This document shows positions 8,838 to 18,727 of a stretch of DNA of 64,000 nt, piece after piece. Below the pieces are notes generated by a model. It ran no database searches, was not told the DNA's origin, and saw only the letters and a list, made by a program, of their open reading frames with translations. The first letter of the stretch is position 1; each line of letters starts with the position of its first letter. A program made the translations under genes and the position numbers. Origin of the DNA: Pseudomonas sediminis (GTDB taxonomy: Bacteria > Pseudomonadota > Gammaproteobacteria > Pseudomonadales > Pseudomonadaceae); contig NZ_CP154631.1 in the NCBI RefSeq assembly GCF_039555755.1, positions 1,364,001 to 1,428,000 on the forward strand, given 5' to 3'.

Positions 8838-10229
8838 GTGACAGACGCCTCCTCCCCTACCCCCTTCCAACGCCTCTGGCTCAGCGAAACCATTCGCCTG
8901 CGCGAGGACCATGCCGGCCCGCTCGAAGACAGCGAGGCCAATCGCCTGGCCCGTGCCGAGCAGGTTGACCTGGCCGAGCGTATCCAGCATCGCGCCCTGC
9001 ACCTGGCCCGCCGTGATGGTCAGTGGCAGGCGCTGTTGCACTGGTTGCAGGGCGCACGCCTGGCCGGTGTGCTGCTGGCACTGCTGGCCCTGCTCAGCGG
9101 CTTCGGCCTGGCCCTGGCCGCACTCGGTGACGGCAGCCGCCCGATCAACGTGTTCTGGGCACTAGGCAGTCTGCTCGGGCTCAACCTGCTGATGCTGCTC
9201 GGCTGGCTGCTGGGCCTGCTGCTGACCCGTGACAACCCAGGCGCGCTGGGTCGCCTGTGGCTGTGGCTCAGCGAAAAACTGGCGCGTGATGCCAGCGCTG
9301 CGCAACTGGCCCCGGCTCTGCTGCTGATGCTGCAACGCCAGCATCTGACCCGCTGGGGACTGGGCCTGATGGTCAACGGTCTGTGGGCGCTGGCCATGCT
9401 CGCGGCGCTGGCCACCCTGCTATTGCTACTCGCTACGCGCCGCTACGGCTTCGTCTGGGAAACCACCATTCTTGGTGGCGACACCTTCATCGCCCTGACC
9501 CAGGCCATCGGCGCCCTGCCCGCGCTGCTCGGCTTCAGCTTGCCAGACATCGACGTCATTCGCGCCAGCGGCGATGCCGCTATCGCCAGCGAAGCAGCCC
9601 GGCAGAGCTGGGCCGGCTGGCTGGTCGGCGTGGTGCTGGTCTACGGCCTGCTGCCACGCCTGCTACTGACACTGCTATGCCTATGGCGCTGGCAGTCCGG
9701 CAAAGGCGCGCTGCGCCTGGATCTCGACCTGACCGGCTATGGCCTGCTGCGCCAACGCCTGCAACCGGACAGCGAACGCCTGGGCATCTGTGACCTGGCG
9801 CCCGCCGCCCTGCACCAACCGCAAGGCGGCGCCAGCGCGCAACCTAGCAGCGGCGCGCTGCTGCTCGGCATCGAACTGGACGAGCGCCGCCCCTGGCCGC
9901 CTGCGTCGCTGCCCAAGGGCGTGGCCGATGCCGGGGTGATCGACAGCCGCGAACAGCGCCGTCAGTTACTCGAACAGCTGACCCGCTTCCCGCCCGAGCG
10001 CCTGGCCATCGCCTGCGACCCGCGCCGCTCACCGGATCGTGGCACCTTGGCGCTGATCGGCGAACTGGCGCGCTCGGCCTCGGCTACGCGCATTTGGCTG
10101 CTGCCGCCGACACCCGGTGAGAGCCTGGACAGCGCCCGCCTGACGGACTGGCATCAGGCGATCGCCAGCCTGGAACTGCAGCATGGCGATACGGCACCGC
10201 TGAACTGGCTGGAGAGCGGACATGACTGA
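8838..10229 (+). CDS. DUF2868 membrane protein, partner of the DUF3482 GTPase
   Basis: A protein of about 463 residues whose function is unknown. It has a charged N-terminal stretch (LSETIRLREDHAG), then four hydrophobic blocks that look like two membrane hairpins (about residues 75-105, 110-140, 180-205 and 260-290), and a soluble C-terminal domain of about 160 residues. I chose GTG 8838, which has GAG 7 bases upstream, because the alternative ATG 8823 abuts the preceding hairpin and has no ribosome site; the choice is uncertain. Its stop overlaps the start of the GTPase gene by 8 bases, so the two products are probably made together and interact at the membrane. Confidence 0.8.
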   Translation: MTDASSPTPFQRLWLSETIRLREDHAGPLEDSEANRLARAEQVDLAERIQHRALHLARRDGQWQALLHWLQGARLAGVLLALLALLSGFGLALAALGDGSRPINVFWALGSLLGLNLLMLLGWLLGLLLTRDNPGALGRLWLWLSEKLARDASAAQLAPALLLMLQRQHLTRWGLGLMVNGLWALAMLAALATLLLLLATRRYGFVWETTILGGDTFIALTQAIGALPALLGFSLPDIDVIRASGDAAIASEAARQSWAGWLVGVVLVYGLLPRLLLTLLCLWRWQSGKGALRLDLDLTGYGLLRQRLQPDSERLGICDLAPAALHQPQGGASAQPSSGALLLGIELDERRPWPPASLPKGVADAGVIDSREQRRQLLEQLTRFPPERLAIACDPRRSPDRGTLALIGELARSASATRIWLLPPTPGESLDSARLTDWHQAIASLELQHGDTAPLNWLESGHD

Positions 10230-11604
10230 GCCACTGAAACTGGCCCTGGTCGGCCACACCAACGTCGGCAAGACCTCGCTGTTGCGCACCCTGACCCGCG
10301 ACATCGACTTCGGCGAAGTCTCGCCCCGCGCCAGCACCACCCGCCATGTCGAAGGTGCGCGCCTGTCGGTGGATGGCCAGGCGCTGCTGGAGCTGTACGA
10401 CACCCCAGGCCTGGAAGACGCTATCGCCCTGCTCGACTACCTGGAACGTCTCGACCGCCCCGGCGAGCGGCTGGACGGCCCGGCACGTCTGGCGCGTTTT
10501 CTCGAAGGCAGCGAGGCGCGCCAGCGCTACGAACAGGAAGCCAAGGTGCTGCGCCAGCTCATGGCCTCCGACGCCGGCCTGTATGTGATTGATGTGCGTG
10601 AGCCGGTGCTGGCCAAGTACCGCGACGAACTGGCGGTGCTGACCATGTGCGGCCGGCCGCTGCTGCCGGTGCTCAATTTCGTCGCCAGCGCCAGCCATCG
10701 CGAAGGTGAATGGCGCGAAGCCCTGGCCCGCCTCGGCCTGCATGCTCTGGTGGCGTTCGACAGCGTGGCACCACCTGCAGACGGCGAACGACGTCTGTAC
10801 GAAAGCCTGGCCCTGCTACTGGAGCGTTCGCGCCCGCAGCTGCAACGACTGATCGAGGATCACGAAGCCCAGCGCCAGGCCCGGCGCCAGGCCGGCAACC
10901 GTCTGATCGCCGAGCTGCTGATCGACTGCGCCGCCTGCCGCCGCAGCGTCGCCGCCCAACCCGTGCTGGAGCAGGGCGCCATCAGCGAGCTGCGCACGGC
11001 CATTCGCCAGCGCGAGCAGCGTTGCGTCGAGGCCCTGCTACGCCTGTACGCTTTCCGCAGCAGTGACGCCAAAGCGGCTGACCTGCCGCTGCTCGACGGC
11101 CGCTGGGGCGATGATCTGTTCAACCCGGAAACACTGAAGCAGCTCGGCATCAAGGTCGGCGGCGGCATGGCAGCCGGCGCCGCCACGGGCGTCGGCGTCG
11201 ATCTGCTGGTCGGCGGCCTCACCATGGGCGCAGCTGCCGCATTGGGCGCAGTGATCGGCGGCAGCGCGCAGACCCTGCGTAACTACGGGGAGCGCTTGAA
11301 GGGAAAACTCAAGGGCCAGCGCGAACTGACCGTCGACGACGCCGTGCTGCGCCTGCTCGCCCTGCGTCAGCAGCAATTGCTGGCCGCACTGGACGTGCGC
11401 GGACACGCCGCGATGGACGCCATCAGCCTCAACGTCCCGCAGGAAACCCTGTGGCGTCAGGGCAAGCTGCCTGCCCCGCTGAACGTGGCACGCGCTCACC
11501 CGCAATGGTCATCGCTCAATCCCGGCGCGCGCCTGGAAGAGGCCGAACGCGCCGAACAGGTAGAGCGCCTGCGCAGCGACCTTTCCATGCAACCGCTGGG
11601 CTGA
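10222..11604 (+). CDS. DUF3482 domain GTPase
   Basis: 460 residues. The N-terminal half is a TRAFAC-class GTPase: P-loop GHTNVGKTS at residues 11-19, switch-II DTPGLEDA, and LNFVAS where a canonical NKxD would stand, so the base-recognition motif is altered. The C-terminal half (DUF3482) contains a glycine-zipper-like hydrophobic stretch (VGGGMAAGAATGVGVDLLVG and the following GAAAALGAVIGG) around residues 310-350, which could insert into or lie on a membrane. Overlap with the upstream DUF2868 gene indicates translational coupling. The cellular role is unknown to me. Confidence 0.82.
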   Translation: MTEPLKLALVGHTNVGKTSLLRTLTRDIDFGEVSPRASTTRHVEGARLSVDGQALLELYDTPGLEDAIALLDYLERLDRPGERLDGPARLARFLEGSEARQRYEQEAKVLRQLMASDAGLYVIDVREPVLAKYRDELAVLTMCGRPLLPVLNFVASASHREGEWREALARLGLHALVAFDSVAPPADGERRLYESLALLLERSRPQLQRLIEDHEAQRQARRQAGNRLIAELLIDCAACRRSVAAQPVLEQGAISELRTAIRQREQRCVEALLRLYAFRSSDAKAADLPLLDGRWGDDLFNPETLKQLGIKVGGGMAAGAATGVGVDLLVGGLTMGAAAALGAVIGGSAQTLRNYGERLKGKLKGQRELTVDDAVLRLLALRQQQLLAALDVRGHAAMDAISLNVPQETLWRQGKLPAPLNVARAHPQWSSLNPGARLEEAERAEQVERLRSDLSMQPLG

Positions 11605-11631
11605 AGCGGAAAACGCGCAGCCCCCGCTTGC

Positions 11632-12426
11632 CTACACTGCCACCGGCGCCTTGATATGCGGGTGCGCTTCGTAATCCACCAGTTCGAAGTCCCCGAATTT
11701 GAAGGCCAACAGGTCCTTCACCTCAGGATTGAGCTTCATGGTCGGTAGCGGCAGCGGCTGGCGGGTCAGCTGCAGGTCGGTCTGCTCGATATGGTTGGCG
11801 TACAGGTGGCAGTCGCCGCCGGTCCAAATGAACTCACCCGGCTGCAAGCCGCAAACCTGCGCCACCATCAGCGTCAGCAGCGCATAACTGGCGATGTTGA
11901 AGGGCACGCCGAGGAAGATGTCGGCCGAACGCTGATAGAGCTGACAGCTGAGCTTGCCGTCGGCGACGTAGAACTGGAACAGCGCGTGGCACGGTGGCAG
12001 CGCCATCTGCTCGACCAACGCGGGGTTCCAGGCCGAGACGATCAGGCGACGCGAATCCGGGTTCTTCTTGATCATCTCGATCAGCTTGGCGATCTGATCG
12101 ATGGACTCGCCGTTGGGCGCCGGCCAGCTGCGCCACTGGTAACCGTAGACAGGGCCAAGGTTGCCATTCTCGTCGGCCCACTCGTCCCAGATGCTGACGC
12201 CGTTGTCCTTGAGGTACTTGATGTTGGTGTCACCCTGCAGGAACCACAGCAGCTCGTGGATGATCGAGCGCAGGTGGCACTTCTTGGTGGTGACGATGGG
12301 GAAGCCGTCAGCCAGGTCGAAGCGCATCTGGTAGCCGAACACGCTGTAGGTGCCGGTGCCGGTGCGGTCTTCCTTGAAGGTACCGTGCTCGCGCACGTGG
12401 CGCATCAGGTCGAGGTACTGTTTCAT
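11632..12426 (-). CDS. thyA: Thymidylate synthase
   Basis: Methylates dUMP to dTMP with methylene-tetrahydrofolate. 264 residues, the same length as E. coli ThyA, with the nucleophile Cys146 in [13 protein letters not shown] and the [10 protein letters not shown] phosphate-binding loop at residues 126-135. The ATG overlaps the TGA of lgt by one base (TGATG on the coding strand), so translation is coupled to lgt. FolA in the same window regenerates its folate. Confidence 0.98.
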   Translation of the reverse strand: MKQYLDLMRHVREHGTFKEDRTGTGTYSVFGYQMRFDLADGFPIVTTKKCHLRSIIHELLWFLQGDTNIKYLKDNGVSIWDEWADENGNLGPVYGYQWRSWPAPNGESIDQIAKLIEMIKKNPDSRRLIVSAWNPALVEQMALPPCHALFQFYVADGKLSCQLYQRSADIFLGVPFNIASYALLTLMVAQVCGLQPGEFIWTGGDCHLYANHIEQTDLQLTRQPLPLPTMKLNPEVKDLLAFKFGDFELVDYEAHPHIKAPVAV

Positions 12427-13226
12427 CAGACGGCTCCTTGTACGGGCTGGCGCTTGTAGGCGTAGGCAATCAGGCCGATACCGCCGAGGATCATTGGCAG
12501 GCAGAGAATCTGACCCATGGTCAGCCAGCCCCAGGCCAGGTAGCCGAGCTGAGCATCGGGCACACGGACGAACTCGACGATGAAGCGGAACACCCCGTAG
12601 CAAGCGGCGAACATGCCGGAAACGGCCATGGTCGGGCGCGGTTTGCGCGAATAGAACCAGAGGATGATGAACAGCGCCACGCCTTCCAGGGCGAACTGGT
12701 AGAGCTGCGACGGATGACGCGCCAACTGCTGCGGGTCGGTAGGGAAGATCATCGCCCAAGGCACGTCGCTGGCCTTGCCCCACAACTCGGCGTTGATGAA
12801 GTTACCGATGCGCCCGGCACCCAGACCGATCGGCACCAGCGGTGCGATGAAGTCCATCAGCTCGAAGAAGCTCTTGCCGTTGCGCTTGCCGAACCACCAG
12901 GTCGCCAGCATCACCCCGATCAGGCCGCCATGGAAGGACATACCGCCCTCCCAAACCCGCAGGATCTTCGCCGGTTCGGCGATATAGGCGGCAAAATCAT
13001 AGAAAAATACATAGCCCAGACGCCCACCGAGAATCACCCCCATGGCCACCCAGAACACCAGGTCGGACAGCTTGTCCTTGGTCCAGGTCGCATCGAAACG
13101 CTCCAGCCGGCGCGATGCCAGTAGCCAGGCACCACCGATGCCGACCAGGTACATCAGGCCGTACCAATGGATTTTCAGGGGGCCGAGGGCAATGGCCACC
13201 GGGTCGATCTGCGGATAAGGCAGCAT
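12426..13226 (-). CDS. lgt: Prolipoprotein diacylglyceryl transferase
   Basis: Transfers diacylglycerol from phosphatidylglycerol to the lipobox cysteine of prolipoproteins at the inner membrane. 266 residues with about seven helices and the Lgt signature [13 protein letters not shown]. Conserved HWYGLMYL near the N-terminus and HGGLIG are present. GGAG sits 6 bases before the ATG, and the TAA of the TSUP gene overlaps that ribosome site. Part of the TSUP-lgt-thyA operon. Confidence 0.97.
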   Translation of the reverse strand: MLPYPQIDPVAIALGPLKIHWYGLMYLVGIGGAWLLASRRLERFDATWTKDKLSDLVFWVAMGVILGGRLGYVFFYDFAAYIAEPAKILRVWEGGMSFHGGLIGVMLATWWFGKRNGKSFFELMDFIAPLVPIGLGAGRIGNFINAELWGKASDVPWAMIFPTDPQQLARHPSQLYQFALEGVALFIILWFYSRKPRPTMAVSGMFAACYGVFRFIVEFVRVPDAQLGYLAWGWLTMGQILCLPMILGGIGLIAYAYKRQPVQGAV

Positions 13227-13236
13227 CCAGGACTCC

Positions 13237-14019
13237 TTAGATGAAAAAACTCAGGCCCACACTGAACAGCAGCAGGGCGAACAGACGCTTGAGCAACAGT
13301 GGCGACAGGCGATGGGCCAGGCGCGCACCCAAACGGGCAAAGAACATGCTGGTCACAGCAATACCCAGCAACGCCGGGAGATAGACGAAACCGACACTCC
13401 ACGGCGGCAGATGCGCATTCCCCCAGCCGGTGAACATGAAACTCAGCGCACCAGCGATGGCGATCGGCAATCCACAAGCCGCCGAGGTTGCCACCGCCTG
13501 TTGGATCGGCACGCTGCGCCAGACCAGATAGGGCACGGTCAACGAACCACCACCGATTCCGAAAATTGCCGAGGCCCAGCCAATCACTCCGCCGGCCACC
13601 GTCAGCGCCGGCTTGCCTGGGACATCGCGGCTGGCCTTGGGTTTCAGGTCCAGCGCCATCTGCACCGCCACGACAATGGCGAACGTACCGATGATCTTCT
13701 GCAACAACGGCCCCTGTATCAACGCCGCCGTCATCGCACCTAACGCTGCACCGAGCAGGATACCGACGGCCAGCCAACGAAACAGCGGCCAACGCACCGC
13801 GCCGTTGCGATGATGTTCGAGCAACGAATTGATCGAGGTGAATACGATGGTCGCCAGGGACGTGCCCACTGCCAGATGGGTGAGGATTTCCGTTGCCATT
13901 CCCTGGGAGGTGAAGCTCAACACCAGCACCGGCACGATGATCAGGCCGCCACCCACGCCGAACAGGCCGGCCAGCACACCGGCAGCCGAACCCAGCACCA
14001 GATAGAGCAGCAGTTCCAT
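13237..14019 (-). CDS. TSUP (TauE/SafE) family membrane transporter
   Basis: Inner-membrane protein of 260 residues with eight or so helices and the duplicated TauE/SafE signature ([19 protein letters not shown] and [20 protein letters not shown]). Family members export sulfite, sulfoacetate or similar organosulfur anions; the substrate here is unknown. Start MELLLYLVL is preferred because GGGGT lies just upstream and an extended N-terminus is not conserved. It is the first gene of an operon with lgt and thyA (10-base gap to lgt). Confidence 0.9.
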   Translation of the reverse strand: MELLLYLVLGSAAGVLAGLFGVGGGLIIVPVLVLSFTSQGMATEILTHLAVGTSLATIVFTSINSLLEHHRNGAVRWPLFRWLAVGILLGAALGAMTAALIQGPLLQKIIGTFAIVVAVQMALDLKPKASRDVPGKPALTVAGGVIGWASAIFGIGGGSLTVPYLVWRSVPIQQAVATSAACGLPIAIAGALSFMFTGWGNAHLPPWSVGFVYLPALLGIAVTSMFFARLGARLAHRLSPLLLKRLFALLLFSVGLSFFI

Positions 14020-14147
14020 CGACACCCCCAAAAACAAAGCGGCATGGTAGCGGAAATGCCCACTCAACGGCATACGGGTCGACGGAACGGTTGCCGCCCC
14101 TGGCTGAGCTCGCTAGCCTGCCAGACTCCGCCACCGGAGGAATGCGC

Positions 14148-14891
14148 ATGTGCCTGATCGTCTTTGCCTGGCAGCCCGAAAACCAGACGGTGCTGCGCCT
14201 TGCAGCCAATCGCGACGAGTTCTACGAGCGCCCCAGCGCCGCACTGGGTGAATGGCAGGACGCCCCTGGCGTATTTGCCGGCCGCGACCTGCAGGCCGGC
14301 GGCACCTGGCTCGGCGTTACTGCGCAAGGTCGCTTCGCGGCGCTGACCAACATCCGCGACCCCAGGCAAAAAGCCGGGCCGCGCTCACGCGGTGCGCTGA
14401 CGGCTGACTACCTGCTGGGCCAGGAGTCGGCACCGGCCTATCTCGACAGAATCATGCGCGACTCGGCAGCCCATGCCGGATTCAACCTGCTGGTTGGCGA
14501 CCGCCACCAGCTCTGGCACTTCAACTCTGCGGAAGGCCGGCCCCGGCAACTGCAGAGCGGCATCTACGGCATGTCCAATGCCAATCTCGACACGCCCTGG
14601 CCGAAGCTGCTGCGTGCCAAGAATGCCTTGAGCGATCAAGTCGAGAGCGGGGATGAAGCGCTATTGGGGCTGCTGAGCGACGGTAGCCAGCCGGACGATC
14701 AGCTGCTGCCGGATACGGGCGTGGGGTTGGCCACGGAGCGCCTGCTGTCGAGCGTCTTCATCGCCAGCGCCGCCTATGGCACTCGCGCCAGCACGGTGCT
14801 GAGCCTTGAGCGCAATGGCGGCTGGAGCATCATCGAGCGCAGTTTCGGCCAGCATGGCGCCGTGCTAGGCGAGGTCGCCTTAAGCGGGTAA
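14148..14891 (+). CDS. NRDE family protein (TANGO2 homologue)
   Basis: 247 residues of the NRDE/TANGO2 family, named for the Asn-Arg-Asp-Glu stretch seen here as AANRDEFYERP near residue 25. The start at 14148 puts Cys at position 2 (MCLIVFAWQPE), as in homologues, and has GGAGG 7 bases upstream; the ATG at 14142 is poorer. The fold resembles Ntn hydrolases. TANGO2-type proteins have been linked to heme trafficking, but the role in pseudomonads is not established. Confidence 0.9.
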   Translation: MCLIVFAWQPENQTVLRLAANRDEFYERPSAALGEWQDAPGVFAGRDLQAGGTWLGVTAQGRFAALTNIRDPRQKAGPRSRGALTADYLLGQESAPAYLDRIMRDSAAHAGFNLLVGDRHQLWHFNSAEGRPRQLQSGIYGMSNANLDTPWPKLLRAKNALSDQVESGDEALLGLLSDGSQPDDQLLPDTGVGLATERLLSSVFIASAAYGTRASTVLSLERNGGWSIIERSFGQHGAVLGEVALSG

Positions 14892-14900
14892 GCAGCGCGG

Positions 14901-14964
14901 CGGGAGCGAGCCCTGCTCGCGAATCCTGGGGCACAAAAGCTTCGCGAGCAGAGCTCGCTCCTAC
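14901..14964. repeat. REP-like inverted pair (GAGCGAGC-TCTGCTCGCGAA type)
   Basis: Arms 14901-14923 and 14941-14964 are imperfect inverted copies across a 17-base loop. The right arm is identical to an arm of the element at 31232-31289. It lies between the convergent NRDE and ptsP genes and could act as a bidirectional terminator. Confidence 0.75.
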
Positions 14965-14971
14965 AGACGAA

Positions 14972-17251
14972 TCAGGCCTGGATATTGGACGCCGGATTGA
15001 TCACCCGGCCCAGGCCGAGATTGCGCAACGCCAGGTGCAGGGTGCTATAGATCAGGTGCGGGTTATCCATGGTCATCACCTGGCCCAACAGTTCCTTGGC
15101 CTTGCTCTGGGTGATCTGCCGCAGTAGCCATTTCACCTTGGGCAAGTTGGTGGCGTTCATGGACAGCGAATCGAAGCCCATGGCCAGCAGCAGCACGGCC
15201 GCCGCCGGATCCCCGGCCATCTCGCCACAGATGCTCACCGGCTTGCCTTCCAGATGGGCGTCATGCACCACCTTCTGCAATGCCTGCAGCACCGCCGGGT
15301 GAAGGAAGTCGTAGAGGTCGGCGACCCGCGGGTTGTTACGATCCACCGCTAGCAGGTACTGGGTCAGGTCATTGGAACCCACCGAGAGGAAATCCACCTG
15401 CCGCGCCAGCTCGCGGGTTTGGTACACCGCCGCGGGAATTTCAATCATCAGGCCGATGGGCGGCAGCGGTACATCGGTGCCTTCGTCACGCACCTCGCCC
15501 CAGGCTCTGTGGATCAGGTGCAACGCCTCTTCCAACTCCTGAATGCCGGAAATCATCGGCAGCAGGATGCGCAGATTATTCAGCCCCTCGCTGGCCTTGA
15601 GCATGGCGCGGGTCTGCACCAGAAAGATTTCCGGATGGTCGAGCGTGACGCGGATACCGCGCCAGCCGAGGAAGGGGTTCTCTTCCTTGATCGGGAAATA
15701 GGACAGCGCCTTGTCACCACCGATATCCAGGGTGCGCATCGTCACCGGCAGCGGGTGGAAGGCCTGCAACTGTTCGCGGTAGGTAGCAAGCTGCTCCTTC
15801 TCGCTGGGGAAGCGCTCGTTGATCATGAACGGCACTTCGGTGCGATACAGGCCGACACCCTCGGCACCACGCTGCTGGGCACGGGCCACGTCGGCGAGCA
15901 GGCCGGTGTTAACCCATAGAGGCATGCGATGGCCATCGAGCGTTTCGCAGGGTAACGCACGCAGGGCGTCGAGGCCCTCGGTGAGCTGGCGCTCCTCCTC
16001 GACCACATCGGCGTACTGCTTGCTCAGCAGCTCGCTGGGGTTGGTGAAGACTTCGCCGTGGTAGCCGTCGACAATCAGTTTGATGCCGTCGATCTTCGAA
16101 TACGGCAGGTCGACCACGCCCATCACCGTGGGAATACCCATGGCGCGGGCGAAGATCGCCACATGGGAGTTACCCGAGCCAGTCACCGAGATCAGGCCGA
16201 CCAGCTTGCCTTCCGGGACTTCGCCAAGCATCGCCGGCGAAAGCTCCTCACTGACCAGAATGGTGTTGTCGGGATAGACCAGCGAGGTCTTGCGCTCTTC
16301 CTGCAGGTAGGCCAGCAGGCGGCGACCCAGGTCGCGCACATCGCTGGCGCGCTCGCGCAGGTAGGCATCATCCATCAGCTCGAAGCGCTTGACGTGGTCG
16401 AGCACCACCTGGCGCAAGGCGCCCTGCGCCCACTGGCCGGTGCGGATGATCTTGCGCACCTCGTTACCCAGTGCGGCGTCCTCGAGCATCATCAGGTAAA
16501 CGTCGAATAGCGCGCGCTCTTCCTTGCGCAGTTGGGTGGCGAGCTTCTCGGACAGCTCCTGCATGTCCTCGCGCACCCAACCCAGCGCCTTGTCGAACAG
16601 TTCCAGTTCGGCGGCTATGTCATCGACGCTTCGGTCTGGAACTACATTGAGATCGGCCGGGGGCAGCACCACGACAGCGGTTCCGACCGCTGCCCCCGGC
16701 GCACCCGGCACGCCGACGAACTTGGCCTCCTGCACGCCTTTGCCCTGGCGCCCCAGGCCGCGAATCGAACCGGTCGCCTCGGCATGGGCGATGACCCCGG
16801 CGAGCTGCGCGCTCATGGTGACCAGGAAGGCTTCTTCGCCCTCGTCGAACTGGCGGCGCTCCTTCTGCTGCACGACGAGCACGCCCATCACGCGGCGGTG
16901 GTGGATGATCGGTGCACCGAGGAAGGATGCATAGCGCTCCTCGCCGGTCTCGGCGAAGTAGCGATAGCGCGGGTGGCCTGCGGCATCTTCGAGGTTCAGG
17001 GGTTCCTCGCGGCTACCGACCAGGCCGACCAGACCCTCGCTGGGCGCCATGCTGACCTTGCCGATGGAGCGCTTGTTGAGGCCGTCGGTAGCCATCAGCA
17101 CAAAGCGGTTGCTTTCCGGATCGAGCAGGTAGACCGAGCAGACCTGACTGCCCATCGCTTCCTTCACCCGTTGCACAATGATCGTCAATGCCGCCTTGAG
17201 ATCCTTGGCGGCATTCACTTCCTGGACGATCTTGCGCAGCGTATTGAGCAT
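14972..17251 (-). CDS. ptsP: Phosphoenolpyruvate-protein phosphotransferase PtsP (EI-Ntr)
   Basis: First enzyme of the nitrogen-related phosphotransferase chain; takes phosphate from PEP and passes it to NPr. 759 residues: N-terminal GAF domain (about 1-165), EI N-domain with the phospho-His in SGNSHVAIFARAMGIP (about residue 355), and C-terminal PEP-binding barrel with GLMIEIPAAV and the active-site Cys in KPVSICGEMAGD. It follows rppH by 18 bases on the same strand, the usual gamma-proteobacterial pairing. Confidence 0.97.
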   Translation of the reverse strand: MLNTLRKIVQEVNAAKDLKAALTIIVQRVKEAMGSQVCSVYLLDPESNRFVLMATDGLNKRSIGKVSMAPSEGLVGLVGSREEPLNLEDAAGHPRYRYFAETGEERYASFLGAPIIHHRRVMGVLVVQQKERRQFDEGEEAFLVTMSAQLAGVIAHAEATGSIRGLGRQGKGVQEAKFVGVPGAPGAAVGTAVVVLPPADLNVVPDRSVDDIAAELELFDKALGWVREDMQELSEKLATQLRKEERALFDVYLMMLEDAALGNEVRKIIRTGQWAQGALRQVVLDHVKRFELMDDAYLRERASDVRDLGRRLLAYLQEERKTSLVYPDNTILVSEELSPAMLGEVPEGKLVGLISVTGSGNSHVAIFARAMGIPTVMGVVDLPYSKIDGIKLIVDGYHGEVFTNPSELLSKQYADVVEEERQLTEGLDALRALPCETLDGHRMPLWVNTGLLADVARAQQRGAEGVGLYRTEVPFMINERFPSEKEQLATYREQLQAFHPLPVTMRTLDIGGDKALSYFPIKEENPFLGWRGIRVTLDHPEIFLVQTRAMLKASEGLNNLRILLPMISGIQELEEALHLIHRAWGEVRDEGTDVPLPPIGLMIEIPAAVYQTRELARQVDFLSVGSNDLTQYLLAVDRNNPRVADLYDFLHPAVLQALQKVVHDAHLEGKPVSICGEMAGDPAAAVLLLAMGFDSLSMNATNLPKVKWLLRQITQSKAKELLGQVMTMDNPHLIYSTLHLALRNLGLGRVINPASNIQA

Positions 17252-17269
17252 GCTCGATTGGGGTCCGTA

Positions 17270-17749
17270 TCAGTCGCGCACTATCAGGCGCGGGGCGAGT
17301 TCCTTGAGCGCACGGCGATACACCTCGCGCTTGAATGTGACCACCTGACCCAGCGGGTACCAGTAACTGACCCAGCGCCAACCATCGAATTCGGGCTTGC
17401 CGGTCAGGTCCATGCGTACGCGGTCTTCAGCTCCGGTCAGACGCAGCAGAAACCACTTCTGCTTCTGTCCGATGCACAGCGGCTGGCTGTGCGTGCGCAC
17501 CAGACGCTGCGGCAAACGATAACGCAACCAGCCTCGGGTGCAGGCGAGGATATTCACATCCTGCTCTTCGAGCCCGACCTCTTCATTCAGTTCACGGTAA
17601 AGCGCCTCTTCCGGCGATTCACGATCATTAATGCCGCCCTGGGGAAACTGCCACGCATCCTGGTTGATACGCCTGGCCCAGAGCACCTGGCCGAAATCAT
17701 TGGTCAGGATGATGCCGACATTCGGGCGGAAACCATCAGAATCGATCAC
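17270..17749 (-). CDS. rppH: RNA pyrophosphohydrolase
   Basis: Nudix hydrolase that removes pyrophosphate from the 5' end of mRNAs and so triggers decay. 159 residues. The Nudix box is complete ([20 protein letters not shown] followed by VGL). The GTG start at 17749 gives the conserved N-terminus [13 protein letters not shown]; an upstream ATG at 17782 would add 11 unconserved residues. GAGG lies about 10 bases before it. Operon with ptsP. Confidence 0.96.
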   Translation of the reverse strand: MIDSDGFRPNVGIILTNDFGQVLWARRINQDAWQFPQGGINDRESPEEALYRELNEEVGLEEQDVNILACTRGWLRYRLPQRLVRTHSQPLCIGQKQKWFLLRLTGAEDRVRMDLTGKPEFDGWRWVSYWYPLGQVVTFKREVYRRALKELAPRLIVRD

Positions 17750-17893
17750 GGCAAGCAACCTCGTACACGCAAGTTCCGGCATTGTTCCACAAAGCCGGCG
17801 ACAGCAGCAACGCGGGTTTAGGTGCAGTTTGAAACCCCCGGCAAAGCGGCTATTCTGGCGCGCCTCCCCTTTCTACAGAACAGGTAACGAACC

Positions 17894-18547
17894 GTGCGCT
17901 TGGCCCTTTTCGATCTCGACAACACCCTGCTGGCTGGCGACAGCGACCACAGCTGGGGCGAATTCGTCTGCCAGCGCGGCCTGGTCGACGCAGCCGAGTA
18001 CCTGGCACGCAACGATGCCTTCTATGCCGATTACTGTGCCGGCAAACTGGATGTGGTGGCCTATCAGAATTTCAGCCAGGCCATTCTCGGCCGCCACGAC
18101 ATGGCGCAACTGGCGCAGTGGCACCGCGAGTTCATGGCCGAGGTGATCGAGCCGATCATTCTGGCCAAGGGCGAGGCACTGCTGGCCGAGCACCGCGCCG
18201 CGGGCGACAAGCTGGTGATCATCACCGCCACCAACCGTTTCGTCACCGCGCCCATCGCCGAACGTCTGGGCGTGGAGACGCTGATCGCTACCGAATGCGG
18301 CATGCAGGACGGCCGCTACACCGGACAGATCACCGGCACGCCGTGCTACCAGGACGGCAAGGTGACGCGGCTGAACGAGTGGCTGGCAGAGACGGGGTAC
18401 AACCTCGACGGGGCCTACTTCTATAGCGACTCACGCAATGACCTGCCACTGCTCGAAGCGGTGGCCAATCCCGTGGCAGTCGACCCGGACGACGTGCTGC
18501 GCGCCACCGCCATCGAGCGCGGCTGGCCGGTGATCTCGCTGCGTTGA
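17894..18547 (+). CDS. HAD-IB family phosphatase, probable histidinol-phosphate phosphatase
   Basis: 217-residue HAD hydrolase of the SerB-like IB class: nucleophile and acid DLDNT at Asp7 and Asp9, motif II in ITATNRF, and motif III/IV around [11 protein letters not shown]. It is the syntenic counterpart of PAO1 PA0335 (next to rppH), which was reported to be the missing histidinol-phosphate phosphatase of P. aeruginosa. The HisB in this window is monofunctional (dehydratase only), so such an enzyme is needed. Start is GTG with AGG about 8 bases upstream. Assignment to histidinol phosphate rests on synteny and pathway logic. Confidence 0.85.
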   Translation: MRLALFDLDNTLLAGDSDHSWGEFVCQRGLVDAAEYLARNDAFYADYCAGKLDVVAYQNFSQAILGRHDMAQLAQWHREFMAEVIEPIILAKGEALLAEHRAAGDKLVIITATNRFVTAPIAERLGVETLIATECGMQDGRYTGQITGTPCYQDGKVTRLNEWLAETGYNLDGAYFYSDSRNDLPLLEAVANPVAVDPDDVLRATAIERGWPVISLR

Positions 18548-18570
18548 GATGAAGCACTGAACACGCAGCT

Positions 18571-18658
18571 GTAGGAGCGGCTTCAGCCGCGAAATCTTTG
18601 ATAGCGGCAATCGCGGCTGAAGCGCAATGCCGCCCTGCCGCCCTGCCGCTCCTGCAGG
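18571..18658. repeat. REP element pair after the HAD gene
   Basis: GTAGGAGCGGCTTCAGCCGC (18571-18590) is inverted as TCGCGGCTGAAGC (18611-18623) and GCCGCTCCTGCAGG (18645-18658). It lies between convergent genes. A further GC-rich stretch (18681-18725) with GCTCGCTTCGCTCG-like palindromes follows. Confidence 0.7.
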
Positions 18659-18727
18659 CGAAAAGCAGACGCAGCCGGTAAAACGTAGGGCGGTCTCGCG
18701 AGCGAAGCGAGCAGCCCGCCGACCTGC

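Noticed and set aside
16532..17821. 429-codon frame antisense to ptsP and rppH
   Set aside because: Shadow of two certain genes; no ribosome site or recognisable domain.
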